Counted from the stretch's first letter, positions 18,540 through 26,485 are shown. The stretch: 64,000 nucleotides of DNA from Pelagibaculum spongiae (GCF_003097315.1 NZ_QDDL01000014.1:1-64000); one strand, 5' to 3'. Made by a program: numbers and translations. Notes: a model not told the origin generated them from the sequence alone.

Positions 18540-20003
18540 TTAAGCACCAGGTCCGCAATCTAAGCAATGCTTGACGGCTTCTGGTCCTAACTTCAATCGA
18601 GCATTCAAATCACGTAAAGCGGTTCTTAAACCTTCTTCAATCACTGGATGATAAAAAGGCATTTCCAGAATTTCGGTAATAGTCAGCCCTTGCTGAATAG
18701 TCCATGCCAACAAGTGAACCAAGTGTTCTGCTGCTGGGCCGATCATTTCTGCGCCGAGTAACTTACCGGTACCATTTTCGCCATAAACTCGAATTTTGCC
18801 TTTGTTTTTCAGCATCACTCGACTGCGACCCTGGCCGGTCATGTCGACTTCACCGACTTCAAAGCAACCGCAAGTTCCTAACCGTTGTTCTAATTGGCGA
18901 TAGGTTTCACCGGCCATGCCGATTTGTGGATCGCTAAATACCACACTAAGTGGTGTACGACGTTTGCCGTTGCGAATGTCCGGATAGCGACCGGCATTGT
19001 CTCCAGCAATTCGACCTTCATCAGCGGCTTCATGTAGCAACGGAATATAATTGTTCACATCACCAGCGATAAAAATATGGCTGGCGGCTGGCTCGTTAGT
19101 TTCGGTTTGCAGTGTCCACTGGCTAAAGTTTGGTACGCCTTGTGGGTTGAGTACTAACGAAGTATTTTCCAAGCCTAATTTGTCGACGTTAGCTTTGCGG
19201 CCAGTTGCGGCTAATAAATAATCAAATACTTCTGATTTTGTTTCGCCGTGTTCTTCAAAAGAAATTTTAACGCCGTTATCTACCCGTTCGATACCGGTCA
19301 CTTTTGCATCTGGATCGATGGCGAATTCATCTCGGAAAATCTTATCAGCTTGATCGAGAATGACCGGATCACTGACCGGGCCGATTTGCCCGCCAATACC
19401 AAATAGGCGAATCCTTACGCCTAACCGATGTAATGCTTGGCCTAATTCCAGGCCAATAACACCTGGGCCAAAAACAGCAACTGATTCAGGTAAATCATCC
19501 CAGTCAAAAACATCGTCATTAATAATTAAACGATCTTGCGCTTGATTAAAAAAGCCAGGCCAAACCGGGCTAGAGCCAGTGGCAATAACAAAGCGTTCGG
19601 CAGTAATTTGGGTGTGATCATCAACTTGCAAAGTATGCTCGTCGATGAATTTTGCATAACCGCTGATTTTATTTTCAGCAGGAATTTCATCAACGCCTTC
19701 TAAAACAAAGCCAACAAAACGATCGCGTTCACGTTTGACTCGGTCCATTACTTCACGGCCATTAACCCGAACCTGTCCATCAATATGAACACCAAATGGT
19801 GCAGTATTTTGGCTATGGTGTGCTGCTTCAGCGGCAGCAATTAAAAGTTTGCTTGGCATGCAACCGACTCGGGCACAGGTGGTGCCGTATGGTCCGCCTT
19901 CAATTAATAAAACATTGTTGGTGTGTGCCCGAGCAGCACGAAATGCACCCAGTCCAGCAGTTCCACCACCAATAATGGCGACATCCGTTTTAAGCAGTTG
20001 CAT
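18540..20003 (-). CDS. Dihydrolipoyl dehydrogenase-like flavoprotein disulfide reductase
   Basis: 487 aa, two-dinucleotide-binding flavoprotein. The FAD loop VAIIGGGTAGLGAFRAA and the redox-active disulfide TTCARVGCMPSK (C43, C48) are at the N-terminus. The NAD(P) loop is VAVFGPGVIGLELGQALHRL, the second FAD motif is IFIAGDVNN, and the His-Glu pair is in FYHPVIEEGLR. These fit dihydrolipoamide dehydrogenases acting away from the 2-oxoacid complexes. The protein ends HCLDCGPGA: an extra CxxC (C480, C483) not found in standard E3 but reminiscent of the C-terminal redox pairs of mercuric or high-Mr thioredoxin reductases. I start at ATG 20003 (aaagga 8 nt before); an in-frame start at 20072 would add an unlikely leader. 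The adjacent peroxiredoxin-glutaredoxin gene suggests peroxide or thiol defence. Confidence 0.88.
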   Translation of the reverse strand: MQLLKTDVAIIGGGTAGLGAFRAARAHTNNVLLIEGGPYGTTCARVGCMPSKLLIAAAEAAHHSQNTAPFGVHIDGQVRVNGREVMDRVKRERDRFVGFVLEGVDEIPAENKISGYAKFIDEHTLQVDDHTQITAERFVIATGSSPVWPGFFNQAQDRLIINDDVFDWDDLPESVAVFGPGVIGLELGQALHRLGVRIRLFGIGGQIGPVSDPVILDQADKIFRDEFAIDPDAKVTGIERVDNGVKISFEEHGETKSEVFDYLLAATGRKANVDKLGLENTSLVLNPQGVPNFSQWTLQTETNEPAASHIFIAGDVNNYIPLLHEAADEGRIAGDNAGRYPDIRNGKRRTPLSVVFSDPQIGMAGETYRQLEQRLGTCGCFEVGEVDMTGQGRSRVMLKNKGKIRVYGENGTGKLLGAEMIGPAAEHLVHLLAWTIQQGLTITEILEMPFYHPVIEEGLRTALRDLNARLKLGPEAVKHCLDCGPGA

Positions 20004-20112
20004 GACAAAAATTCCTTTAGAATTGCCCGGCAATTTCCTGGTCGGGTAAAAATACTGGGCAACCTTTAACATTTTTTTAATTTATTTATGAATAATTAAA
20101 TTAAACTGAAAT

Positions 20113-20847
20113 TTATTGATTCAAATGTGCTTCTAATTCTTCGGCACCACCAATGTGCTGTCCGCTGATGTAAACCTGTGGCCAAGTTAATTGGCCAGAT
20201 ACCGCGCCCAAGCTACGGCTACTAATGCCATTGCCTAATTCAATGGCTTCAAACTCAATGCCTTTTTCTGCTAATAGTGCTTTTGCTTTAGCGCAGAATG
20301 GGCAGCCTGGTTTGGAGAACACAGTCGCAAATGGACGCTCTACCGCTTCGGGATTGACTGCATTGAGCATGGTATCTGCATCAGAAACCTTGAAGGGGTC
20401 GCCTGGCTCGTCATTTTCAATAAACTGTTCAACGATGACGCCGTCTTTAACCAGCATCGAATAACGCCAGCTGCGCTTGCCAAAGCCTAAGTCATCTTTG
20501 TCTACCAGCATGCCCATACCATCGGTGAATTCACCGTTGCCATCTGGCAGTAAAGTAATGTTTTCAGCTTTTAAGTCATCTGCCCAAGCATTCATTACAA
20601 AGGTATCGTTAACCGATAAACAAACGATATCGTCGACGTTATTTTCTTTGAATACCGGTGCTAGCTCGTTGTAACGAGGTAAGTGAGCGGAGGAGCAAGT
20701 AGGCGTAAATGCACCGGGTAAGGCGAACAGAACGACCGTTTTGCCTTTGAACAAATCATCACTAGTAACACTTTTCCATTGATCGTTTTCACGGATTTGG
20801 AAGGTAACGGAAGGTACTTTCTGGCCAATTCGGTTGCTAAGACTCAT
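20113..20847 (-). CDS. Peroxiredoxin-glutaredoxin fusion (Prx5-Grx)
   Basis: 244 aa. Residues 1-165 form a Prx5-type peroxiredoxin with the peroxidatic Cys in PGAFTPTC (C51). Residues 172-244 form a glutaredoxin with CPFC (C182, C185) and the TWPQVYISG cis-Pro loop. Such hybrids reduce hydrogen and organic peroxides with glutathione without needing a separate glutaredoxin. The flavoenzyme gene follows in the same direction after 109 bp, probably the same transcript. OxyR control is common for this family, but I see no clear site upstream. Confidence 0.95.
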   Translation of the reverse strand: MSLSNRIGQKVPSVTFQIRENDQWKSVTSDDLFKGKTVVLFALPGAFTPTCSSAHLPRYNELAPVFKENNVDDIVCLSVNDTFVMNAWADDLKAENITLLPDGNGEFTDGMGMLVDKDDLGFGKRSWRYSMLVKDGVIVEQFIENDEPGDPFKVSDADTMLNAVNPEAVERPFATVFSKPGCPFCAKAKALLAEKGIEFEAIELGNGISSRSLGAVSGQLTWPQVYISGQHIGGAEELEAHLNQ

Positions 20848-21140
20848 TTTGAAAACCTCTATTGATAAACTTGTTTCGATTCATTGTGCCTATCATAGGA
20901 ATTTAGCTTCGCGAGGTCTAATTGAATGTAACGAACTTTGACTTAGGTTTTCCCTATTGATGCTGACGGATCTCAATCTTTGTAAGGTGAAGGCTTTCGA
21001 ATCAGAAGTTTATGTTTTTTGGGTGAGAACCGGGTTTTGAGATGCAAATATAAAAAATAAAGCTGGTGAGCTAGATAAAGCTTAAAAGTCTATTGAATGG
21101 GCAAGAGTATTCAACTGCAGGAGTTCTGGAGCTACCAACT
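20848..21140. other. Intergenic region upstream of Prx-Grx
   Basis: Holds the promoter of the peroxiredoxin gene and leads into the composite palindrome at 21142. No gene is supported. Confidence 0.4.
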
Positions 21141-21141
21141 A

Positions 21142-21407
21142 TATACCCAAGCCACTTCAATGTGTGCGTTCAGGATCTCTGAGTAAATCATGATCGAGAC
21201 GCATCTTTTTATTCATGGTTATTCCCTTAAAAAGAGAGGTAACGATGAGCGGGTTTTTCTCAGAGATCCCCAGAGGGCTGGTTTAGAAACGTTTTATGCT
21301 TCGTTATTAATTTTGAAAAGGGAATAGCCATTTGCTTCAATCAATGCCTCGCCTAAAGACGTTTCTAACTCCAGCTGAATCCTGCACCTTGAGGTAGTTT
21401 GGGTATA
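21142..21407. repeat. Composite palindromic repeat element
   Basis: The outer arms are tatacccaagccacttcaa (from 21142) and ttgaggtagtttgggtata (to 21407). Nested inside are further inverted pairs: aggatctctgag (21172-21183) with ctcagagatcc (21260-21270), ggttattccctt (21218-21229) with aagggaatagcc (21318-21329), and gtttagaaacgtttt with aagacgtttctaac. This is a roughly 266-bp non-coding element of dispersed-repeat type, related to 4574, 6665 and 42472. No transposase is present. Confidence 0.7.
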
Positions 21408-21450
21408 GGTATCAGTGTTGAGAGAATAAGCTTTGATCAGCCAAAGGGAA

Positions 21451-22215
21451 TCAAGTACTGCTTGGAAAAAACTTAGTTTGGTATTCAGCAATAAATTCTT
21501 CCCAATGTTTTTTTGCAAATGTTGCTCGACTAATCGACATCGTAGAAATACAGCCAGGGTCAGTCCCAATCCCAATATAATAATTAGTGATAGTTGAAAG
21601 AATAAGATGCAAACTGGTAGCGTGATTACTTGTAAATTGATAGCAACCAAAACGCCAATCAAAAATTTTTATTGTGTGGGGTTGATCTTTTTTATGGGGG
21701 GAATGATAAACAGAAAAACAGTGTTTTTTATATAGAAGTTTTTTGCCAATACGTTTGTTTTGACAAGTTAGTCTTATTAAATATCTTCCAGGTTGTGATG
21801 TTAATAAGTAAACGGCCTCTAAAATTTCAATTGCGTCAGCTTTAGGGTGAAAAACCATTTTTAAAATAAATGGACTTAAAGATCCCCAAGGCTGATCAGC
21901 GAGTAAACTGGAGTAAATCGGTTTGTCACCAGAGCTACGTTCTAAGTACGCTATTTTTTTTTGGTAGATTTGTTCTGTAATTGAGCCTTTCTGGTGAGGT
22001 ACCTGAATAAGCCGTTGAAAAAAAGCTTCATCAGGTTGGCAGGCCAGCCAAAAATGAGCAATCATGCAGTAGCCGGCCTTCACATTGTCCATCAGATAAG
22101 GTGCGTTGATTCCTTCTGGATCAAATACCTGCTCTGCCACGCCGGGATATAGTTGTTCGCCATTTGTCCAATTAAGCTGATTCGGGGTCTTTAGGTAATC
22201 CATTGCACGTCCCAT
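21451..22215 (-). CDS. Candidate papain-fold (C58/YopT-like) protein B
   Basis: 254 aa, no family recognised with confidence. What can be seen is a Cys-His-Asp order typical of YopT/AvrPphB-type (clan CA, C58) peptidases: AGYCMIAHFWLA with C50, KKHCFSVYH with H165, and IFDWRFGCYQF with D186. In C58 enzymes the Cys follows a Gly in a helix start, the His begins a strand, and the Asp sits in an FDxNxGxF-like motif; all three settings are matched. There is no signal peptide or membrane segment, as expected for a cytosolic or exported effector. The start may instead be ATG 22203, which has a ggga site. The region at its start forms a hairpin (22216-22256). It lies downstream of the DUF1538-PII-CBS operon in the same direction. 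Confidence 0.55.
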   Translation of the reverse strand: MGRAMDYLKTPNQLNWTNGEQLYPGVAEQVFDPEGINAPYLMDNVKAGYCMIAHFWLACQPDEAFFQRLIQVPHQKGSITEQIYQKKIAYLERSSGDKPIYSSLLADQPWGSLSPFILKMVFHPKADAIEILEAVYLLTSQPGRYLIRLTCQNKRIGKKLLYKKHCFSVYHSPHKKDQPHTIKIFDWRFGCYQFTSNHATSLHLILSTITNYYIGIGTDPGCISTMSISRATFAKKHWEEFIAEYQTKFFPSST

Positions 22216-22256
22216 TTTATTTAGCAGCCGAAAACCCTTTCCAGCTGCTAAATAAA
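22216..22256 (-). promoter_or_regulatory. Hairpin at the start of protein B
   Basis: Perfect 13-bp inverted repeat tttatttagcagc / gctgctaaataaa with a 15-nt loop that on the minus strand contains ggaaaggg. The 3' arm ends immediately before the ATG at 22215. It could be a weak terminator of the CBS gene or a fold that controls translation of the next gene. Confidence 0.55.
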
Positions 22257-22263
22257 TATAGGC

Positions 22264-22665
22264 TTACTCAGCCAAAATACCCTGCATTACCAAGCCACGA
22301 TAGCCGACAATGCCGGTAATTTTTTCATCAGCATCTACCACCGGTGCGTAAGACAGGCCGAGATTATCAAACAGGCGGGCGCAGTAACGAACGTCCATTT
22401 TGTCATGTACCGAGACTACCGGTTTGGTCATGATTTCAAAAACATTGACTCGCTCAGGTGCGCGGTCTTGAGCCAGTACTTTTTTGGCGATGTCGGCAAA
22501 AAGCACCATGCCGTACTCATCATCATCGTTTCTTTTTTCAATAATCAATGCAGAAGAATTACTTTCTTTCATAGCGATCAAGGCGTCTTTTACAGTTGTC
22601 ATGCCACTAATCACCATGAACTGGCGCTTCATAACGTCCTGCACTCGAATAATTTTTGTGCTCAC
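22264..22665 (-). CDS. CBS-domain pair protein of the DUF1538 operon
   Basis: 133 aa, two CBS domains (VQDVMKRQFMVISGMTTVKD and EIMTKPVVSVHDKMDVRYC start the halves). It probably senses a nucleotide and, with the adjacent PII-like protein, tunes the DUF1538 membrane proteins; this is inferred from the operon. Its ATG overlaps the PII stop by 4 nt (ATGA). It is unrelated in detail to the CBS protein at 17902, with different linkers and a different C-terminus. Confidence 0.88.
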   Translation of the reverse strand: MSTKIIRVQDVMKRQFMVISGMTTVKDALIAMKESNSSALIIEKRNDDDEYGMVLFADIAKKVLAQDRAPERVNVFEIMTKPVVSVHDKMDVRYCARLFDNLGLSYAPVVDADEKITGIVGYRGLVMQGILAE

Positions 22666-23012
22666 AGTACTTTCTCCACCTGCGTGGTTAATTCTTCAAT
22701 CTGATGGCGGACGCCGACTGCATCTTCCACGTCGATCATAAAGGCAATACCGGTTCCAGGTTGTTCATCGAACTCACCTACACGGCCGATTTCTTCCAGA
22801 ATGGTTCGAGCCAAATGCTCTTCAACCAGAAACAGCAGCATGTCGCGCTGGGTTTCTAGTGTCAGACCAAAAAAGGTTTTGCTACGAGTGAGACCTTCAC
22901 CGCGAGCATTATTAATTACCGTTGCGCCGGTAGCGCCTGCGGCTCGAGCTGCTTCCATTATTGAGTCAGTTTTGCGGTCATCGACCAGCGCAATAATTGC
23001 TTTAAAGTGCAT
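22662..23012 (-). CDS. PII-like signalling protein
   Basis: 116 aa, PII/GlnB-like ferredoxin fold: MHFKAIIALVDDRKTDSIME, then GATGATVINNARGEG (T-loop region) and RTILEEIGRVG. The classical uridylylated Tyr of GlnB is not in the T-loop, so it is a PII-like regulator rather than GlnB or GlnK. I start at ATG 23012, 8 nt after agagga inside the end of the DUF1538 gene; a longer frame to 23069 would overlap that gene. PII-like proteins beside transporters usually bind and gate them. Confidence 0.88.
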   Translation of the reverse strand: MHFKAIIALVDDRKTDSIMEAARAAGATGATVINNARGEGLTRSKTFFGLTLETQRDMLLFLVEEHLARTILEEIGRVGEFDEQPGTGIAFMIDVEDAVGVRHQIEELTTQVEKVL

Positions 23013-23016
23013 TAGG

Positions 23017-23805
23017 TTATTTCCTCTGGCGTTTGCCGAGCCAGCTTCGCAGCTGAGCGAGTTGTGCATAAGCCATCACCGACATAATCGGGAACAGGCT
23101 GGCAAAAGCGATTAATCCAAAACCGTCTAACAAAGGGTTTCTTCCCGGCACGCTGGCAGAAAGGCCAAGTCCAAGAGCAGCAACCAATGGTACGGTAACA
23201 GTAGAAGTGGTCACGCCGCCTGAGTCATAGGCCAGCGGAATAATCATTTTTGGTGCGAAGCTGGTTTGAATCACCACTCCAATATAGCCGACGATGATGT
23301 ACCAATGAATCGGGTCGCCGACCACGATCCGGTAACAGCCCAGTGATATACCAAAAGCGACGCCAAAAGCGACGGCAATTCGTAAACCCCAAATACCGAT
23401 TGCACCAGATGAAACCTGATTGGCTTTTATCGCAACAGCAATCAAAGAAGGTTCTGCAATGGTGGTGGCAAAGCCAACTAAAAATGCAAAAACATAAACC
23501 CAGCTGTAATCACTCCAAACCAAATTGGCCGGATCAAAATCTTCTGAAGCGGTGCCAGCAATAAACGCAGGATCCGTCAGCTGTTCTGCCATGGTTTTTC
23601 CTAGCGGAAATAGTGCTTTTTCTAACCCGAGCAGAAATAGCGATAGACCGATAGTGACGTAAATGAAACCAATAATGACTTGTTTGGTGTGGGGGATAGG
23701 TTTACGAATCACCAGCAATTGAAAGCCAAAAATGATGCCAACAATCGGTGCGATATCAGTGATGGTTCCCAGCAGGATGCTAAATATATCGTTTAGCCAA
23801 TTCAT
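23017..23805 (-). CDS. DUF1538 membrane protein (second of pair)
   Basis: 262 aa, about seven transmembrane segments. The DUF1538 signatures include VGFATTIAEPSLIAVAIKA and [20 protein letters not shown]. As I recall, DUF1538 pairs (UmpA/UmpB) from halophilic Halomonas were described as a two-component Na+(K+)/H+ antiporter; the role here is inferred from that. The start overlaps the upstream micro-ORF by ATGA. PII and CBS genes follow, so the operon combines a two-part transporter with two likely ligand-sensing regulators. Confidence 0.9.
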   Translation of the reverse strand: MNWLNDIFSILLGTITDIAPIVGIIFGFQLLVIRKPIPHTKQVIIGFIYVTIGLSLFLLGLEKALFPLGKTMAEQLTDPAFIAGTASEDFDPANLVWSDYSWVYVFAFLVGFATTIAEPSLIAVAIKANQVSSGAIGIWGLRIAVAFGVAFGISLGCYRIVVGDPIHWYIIVGYIGVVIQTSFAPKMIIPLAYDSGGVTTSTVTVPLVAALGLGLSASVPGRNPLLDGFGLIAFASLFPIMSVMAYAQLAQLRSWLGKRQRK

Positions 23806-23900
23806 ATGGTTAGCATCCTGTACCCCATGACAAAAATAATCGATGTCAATTCAGCGATGGTTCCTAGCAGGATGTTGAGTATATCGTTTAGCCAACTCAT
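23802..23900 (-). CDS. 32-aa micro-ORF from a junction duplication
   Basis: Sits exactly between the two DUF1538 genes. Its ATG overlaps the stop of the upstream gene (ATGA at 23897-23900) and its TGA overlaps the start of the next gene (ATGA at 23802-23805). The first half ([15 protein letters not shown]) copies the start of the downstream protein ([15 protein letters not shown]). The second half ([11 protein letters not shown]) copies the end of the upstream protein ([11 protein letters not shown]). It is therefore a 95-bp tandem duplication of the gene junction. About a dozen substitutions have accumulated, yet the frame is open. It may be a real small peptide, a translational-coupling spacer or a harmless relic. 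Confidence 0.65.
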   Translation of the reverse strand: MSWLNDILNILLGTIAELTSIIFVMGYRMLTI

Positions 23901-24622
23901 GTGATTAGCATCCCGTATCCCATGACAAAAATAATCGGTGTCAGTGAGGCAAAAGCGATTAATCCAAAGCCATCTAGCATTGGATTACGCCCCTTGATTG
24001 CAGATGCTAATCCGACGCCAAGTGCAGTAACCAACGGAACAGTAATCGTCGACGTGGTGACACCACCAGAATCGTAAGCGATGCCGATGATTTCTCTAGG
24101 TGCAAAGGCCGTCATAATGACGACTAATATATAACCGCCAATAATCAACCATTGCACTGGCCAGCCTTTAATAATCCGAACTACGCCGATCAAAATGGCC
24201 AGTCCGACTGAAATAGCGACGGTTAACCGTAAGCCGTTGGCATAGTCAGACATGGCTTGTTGATTGTTTTCTATTAATCCCCCAGTTGCTGCTACCGTAG
24301 CTGCTTCTGCCGCAACTGCAATGAGTGCGGGTTCTGCGACGGTGGTTCCAAAACCAAGGCAAAAAGCGAATACCAACAACCAGGCAACAGAGCCCTTTTG
24401 AGCAAAAGCTCTTGCTAGTGTTTCACCGATAGGGAACAGGCCGATTTCCAACCCGTAAATGAAAAATGTCAGCCCCAGAACAACACACACCATACCGCCC
24501 AGCAAGCTGGCAGCATTCGGAATAGGTTGTTGGAGAACGACTAATTGGAAAAACAACACCACTACAACGATAGGTGTTAGATCCCGTAAACTCGACAGCA
24601 ATGAGCGTAACAGGTGTTTCAT
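23897..24622 (-). CDS. DUF1538 membrane protein (first of pair)
   Basis: 241 aa, about seven transmembrane segments, with [21 protein letters not shown] and [20 protein letters not shown], the same conserved blocks as its partner at 23017, so the pair are paralogues. The first gene of the operon, starting ATG at 24622. It is probably an inner-membrane ion transport subunit, as for its partner. A stray ggtatacccaa piece of the dispersed repeat lies just upstream at 24652. Confidence 0.9.
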   Translation of the reverse strand: MKHLLRSLLSSLRDLTPIVVVVLFFQLVVLQQPIPNAASLLGGMVCVVLGLTFFIYGLEIGLFPIGETLARAFAQKGSVAWLLVFAFCLGFGTTVAEPALIAVAAEAATVAATGGLIENNQQAMSDYANGLRLTVAISVGLAILIGVVRIIKGWPVQWLIIGGYILVVIMTAFAPREIIGIAYDSGGVTTSTITVPLVTALGVGLASAIKGRNPMLDGFGLIAFASLTPIIFVMGYGMLIT

Positions 24623-24796
24623 TTTTGGAGGGGTACCTCTACCTGCTTTTTTGGTATACCCAACATGCTACCGACTTGCTCAGAAATGAAAAGCCCTAGT
24701 AGTCCTAACTAGCTAACCATTAGTAATAGTTGAGAGAAATAGTCGAGTATTTTGCGTGAAGTGCATCGAACGTGGGTAAGTAGTTACTGCAGACAA

Positions 24797-25534
24797 TCAA
24801 GGTGCGGTTGGTTCAGTAATCTGCCAGTCTGGAGCTTCAGCAATTTGCAGTGCTTTGTTGTATCTCAGAGATAAGTGCCACAAAGGTTGGATAAGTGTCG
24901 GCATTGTTTTTTTTATTAAATGATCCAGGCAAGTTGCAATATTAGAAATTTTTGCTGGGTTGTTGTTTGATTTTGCTGTAAATACACCAGAATTAGAATC
25001 AAATAATGAAAGAAATACAACATCTTTCTGTAATATTTTTGAAACTTCAGAATTTATTACTATCGCATGTTTTGCTGTGCTTTTCGATGCAAGAATAATT
25101 AGCCAGATCCCAGGCATTTTTACGCAATCCTGCACGATTTTGTACCATGCCCAGCCAAATTTTTTTTCTGGGTAAATTACATGGTCAATAAAATTATGAT
25201 CGATAATAAATCCAGGGGAAAAAATTTGACTTCCCGGTTTAATGATATCTGAGATATCTAGATCATTTTTTTTAATCTTATGAAAAGCATTTGTATGCTC
25301 AGCTTGAAGGGCACTGACTAAGACGACTTTAGGAAATTGTGATAATTGTCGATCAAAATTTTTTGGATTTGCACCTTCTTGAATAAAAACTGAACACATA
25401 CCAAAACAATAACCAATATGAAGTGGAATATTAGGAAAACGGCGACTTAATATATCTTTGTATTCAATCTGATTCCTGATGGGTTCAAAGCTACATCCGG
25501 CTTGTCGAGCTAACTGGTCATAATCAAAGGGCAT
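24797..25534 (-). CDS. Candidate YopT/AvrPphB-like cysteine peptidase (C58) A
   Basis: 245 aa, AT-rich compared with housekeeping neighbours. It has a clear Cys-His-Asp arrangement of the C58 type: IGYCFGMCSVFIQ (C43), STAKHAIVINSE (H156) and LFDSNSGVF (D179). The last closely matches the FDPNxGxF setting of YopT-family enzymes, which cleave prenylated or acylated host proteins or act as toxin domains. The N-terminus (residues 1-35) is short and the C-terminus (from 195) has no match I know. No signal peptide, no secretion-system gene nearby. It lies upstream of the DUF1538 operon, opposite protein B at the other end. A peptidase fold is likely; an effector role is inferred. Confidence 0.65.
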   Translation of the reverse strand: MPFDYDQLARQAGCSFEPIRNQIEYKDILSRRFPNIPLHIGYCFGMCSVFIQEGANPKNFDRQLSQFPKVVLVSALQAEHTNAFHKIKKNDLDISDIIKPGSQIFSPGFIIDHNFIDHVIYPEKKFGWAWYKIVQDCVKMPGIWLIILASKSTAKHAIVINSEVSKILQKDVVFLSLFDSNSGVFTAKSNNNPAKISNIATCLDHLIKKTMPTLIQPLWHLSLRYNKALQIAEAPDWQITEPTAP

Positions 25535-25642
25535 AGCAGTCCATTGCAGTCCACGGTGCTATCAGTCTAGACGGATATTTTACAGTGAGGCAAAGAATAA
25601 GGGGCCAAGAGCCAAAGCAGAACACTCTAGCTCGGTGAATGC

Positions 25643-26485
25643 TTACTTAACAAAACCTTTCAGCATGACAATTTCTTTATCCCAGATATCCGGGTTAACA
25701 GCTTCCAACACCATCGGTACACCGTTAAAGCGTGAGTCGGCTACGATATATTTAAAACAGTCCGATCCGATAAAACTTTCCCCTAAACTGTGGTGGCGAT
25801 CTTTTTTGCTGCCTAACTCTGCTTTTGAGTCATTTAAATGCATGCTTTTTAGCCACTGGAAGCCAACAACCTTTTCAAATTTAACAAAGGTTTTCTCGCA
25901 AGCTTAGGTACTACTCAGGTTATAACCGGCAACAAAGATGTGGCAGGTATCAAGACAAACACCGATACGAGACTCATCTTCTACCTGATCGATAATCGCC
26001 GCTAAATGCTCAAATCTATAGCCGAGGTTAGAACCTTGTCCGGCGGTATTTTCAATAGCTGCAATTACACCCTGGGTTTGATCCAATGCCAAGTTGATCG
26101 ACTCTGCAACGGTTTTTAAACAAGTGATTTCATCGACTTCACGCAGGTGGCTTCCCGGGTGAAAATTTAACCGGTCTAAGCCAAGTTGGGCGCAACGCTC
26201 CAGCTCATCAACAAATGCATTGCGTGATTTCTCAAGCGCAGTGGCATCTGGATGACCGAGGTTAGTCAGGTAGGAATCGTGCGACAAAATGTGTTCAGGC
26301 AAATAACCTGCTGCTTCGCAGTTGGCTTTAAATGCATCAATGGTTTTGCCATCGAGTGGTTTAGCAGCCCATTGGCGCTGATTTTTAGTAAATAGAGCAA
26401 AAGCTGTGGCATTCAGCTGTTTAGCGCGTAGCGGAGCGTTATCGACGCCACCTGCGGCAGATACATGGGCACCGATATATTTCAT
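25643..26485 (-). pseudogene. nfo: Endonuclease IV (nfo) broken by a nonsense codon
   Basis: The full reading frame, 280 codons, matches endonuclease IV (AP endonuclease, TIM barrel with three zinc ions) from [20 protein letters not shown] to the C-terminal DRHHSLGESFIG and MVLEAV. A single in-frame TAA at 25904-25906 (minus strand) stops it after residue 193 ([15 protein letters not shown]). Immediately beyond, in the same frame, the protein continues ACEKTFVKFEKVVGF and MHLNDSKAELGSKKD. The position normally holds Glu or a similar residue, so GAA to TAA is the likely change. The truncated product lacks later metal ligands (HLNDS, DRHH) and should be inactive; the 3' part (ATG at 25843) would be a 66-aa fragment. 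No frameshift is involved. A sequencing error cannot be excluded. Confidence 0.9.

Noticed and set aside
21294-21662. 122-codon minus-strand frame ending in ...YSLFKINNEA
   Set aside because: It reads through the palindromic repeat and the end of protein B in another frame; the coding signal belongs to protein B.
23017-23069. Longer start for the PII-like protein
   Set aside because: It would overlap the DUF1538 gene by more than 50 bp, and the ATG at 23012 has a good ribosome site and matches the PII start.
25904-25906. Programmed recoding of the nfo stop codon
   Set aside because: The codon is TAA, not TGA or TAG, and no slippery site or recoding structure is seen; a nonsense change is simpler.
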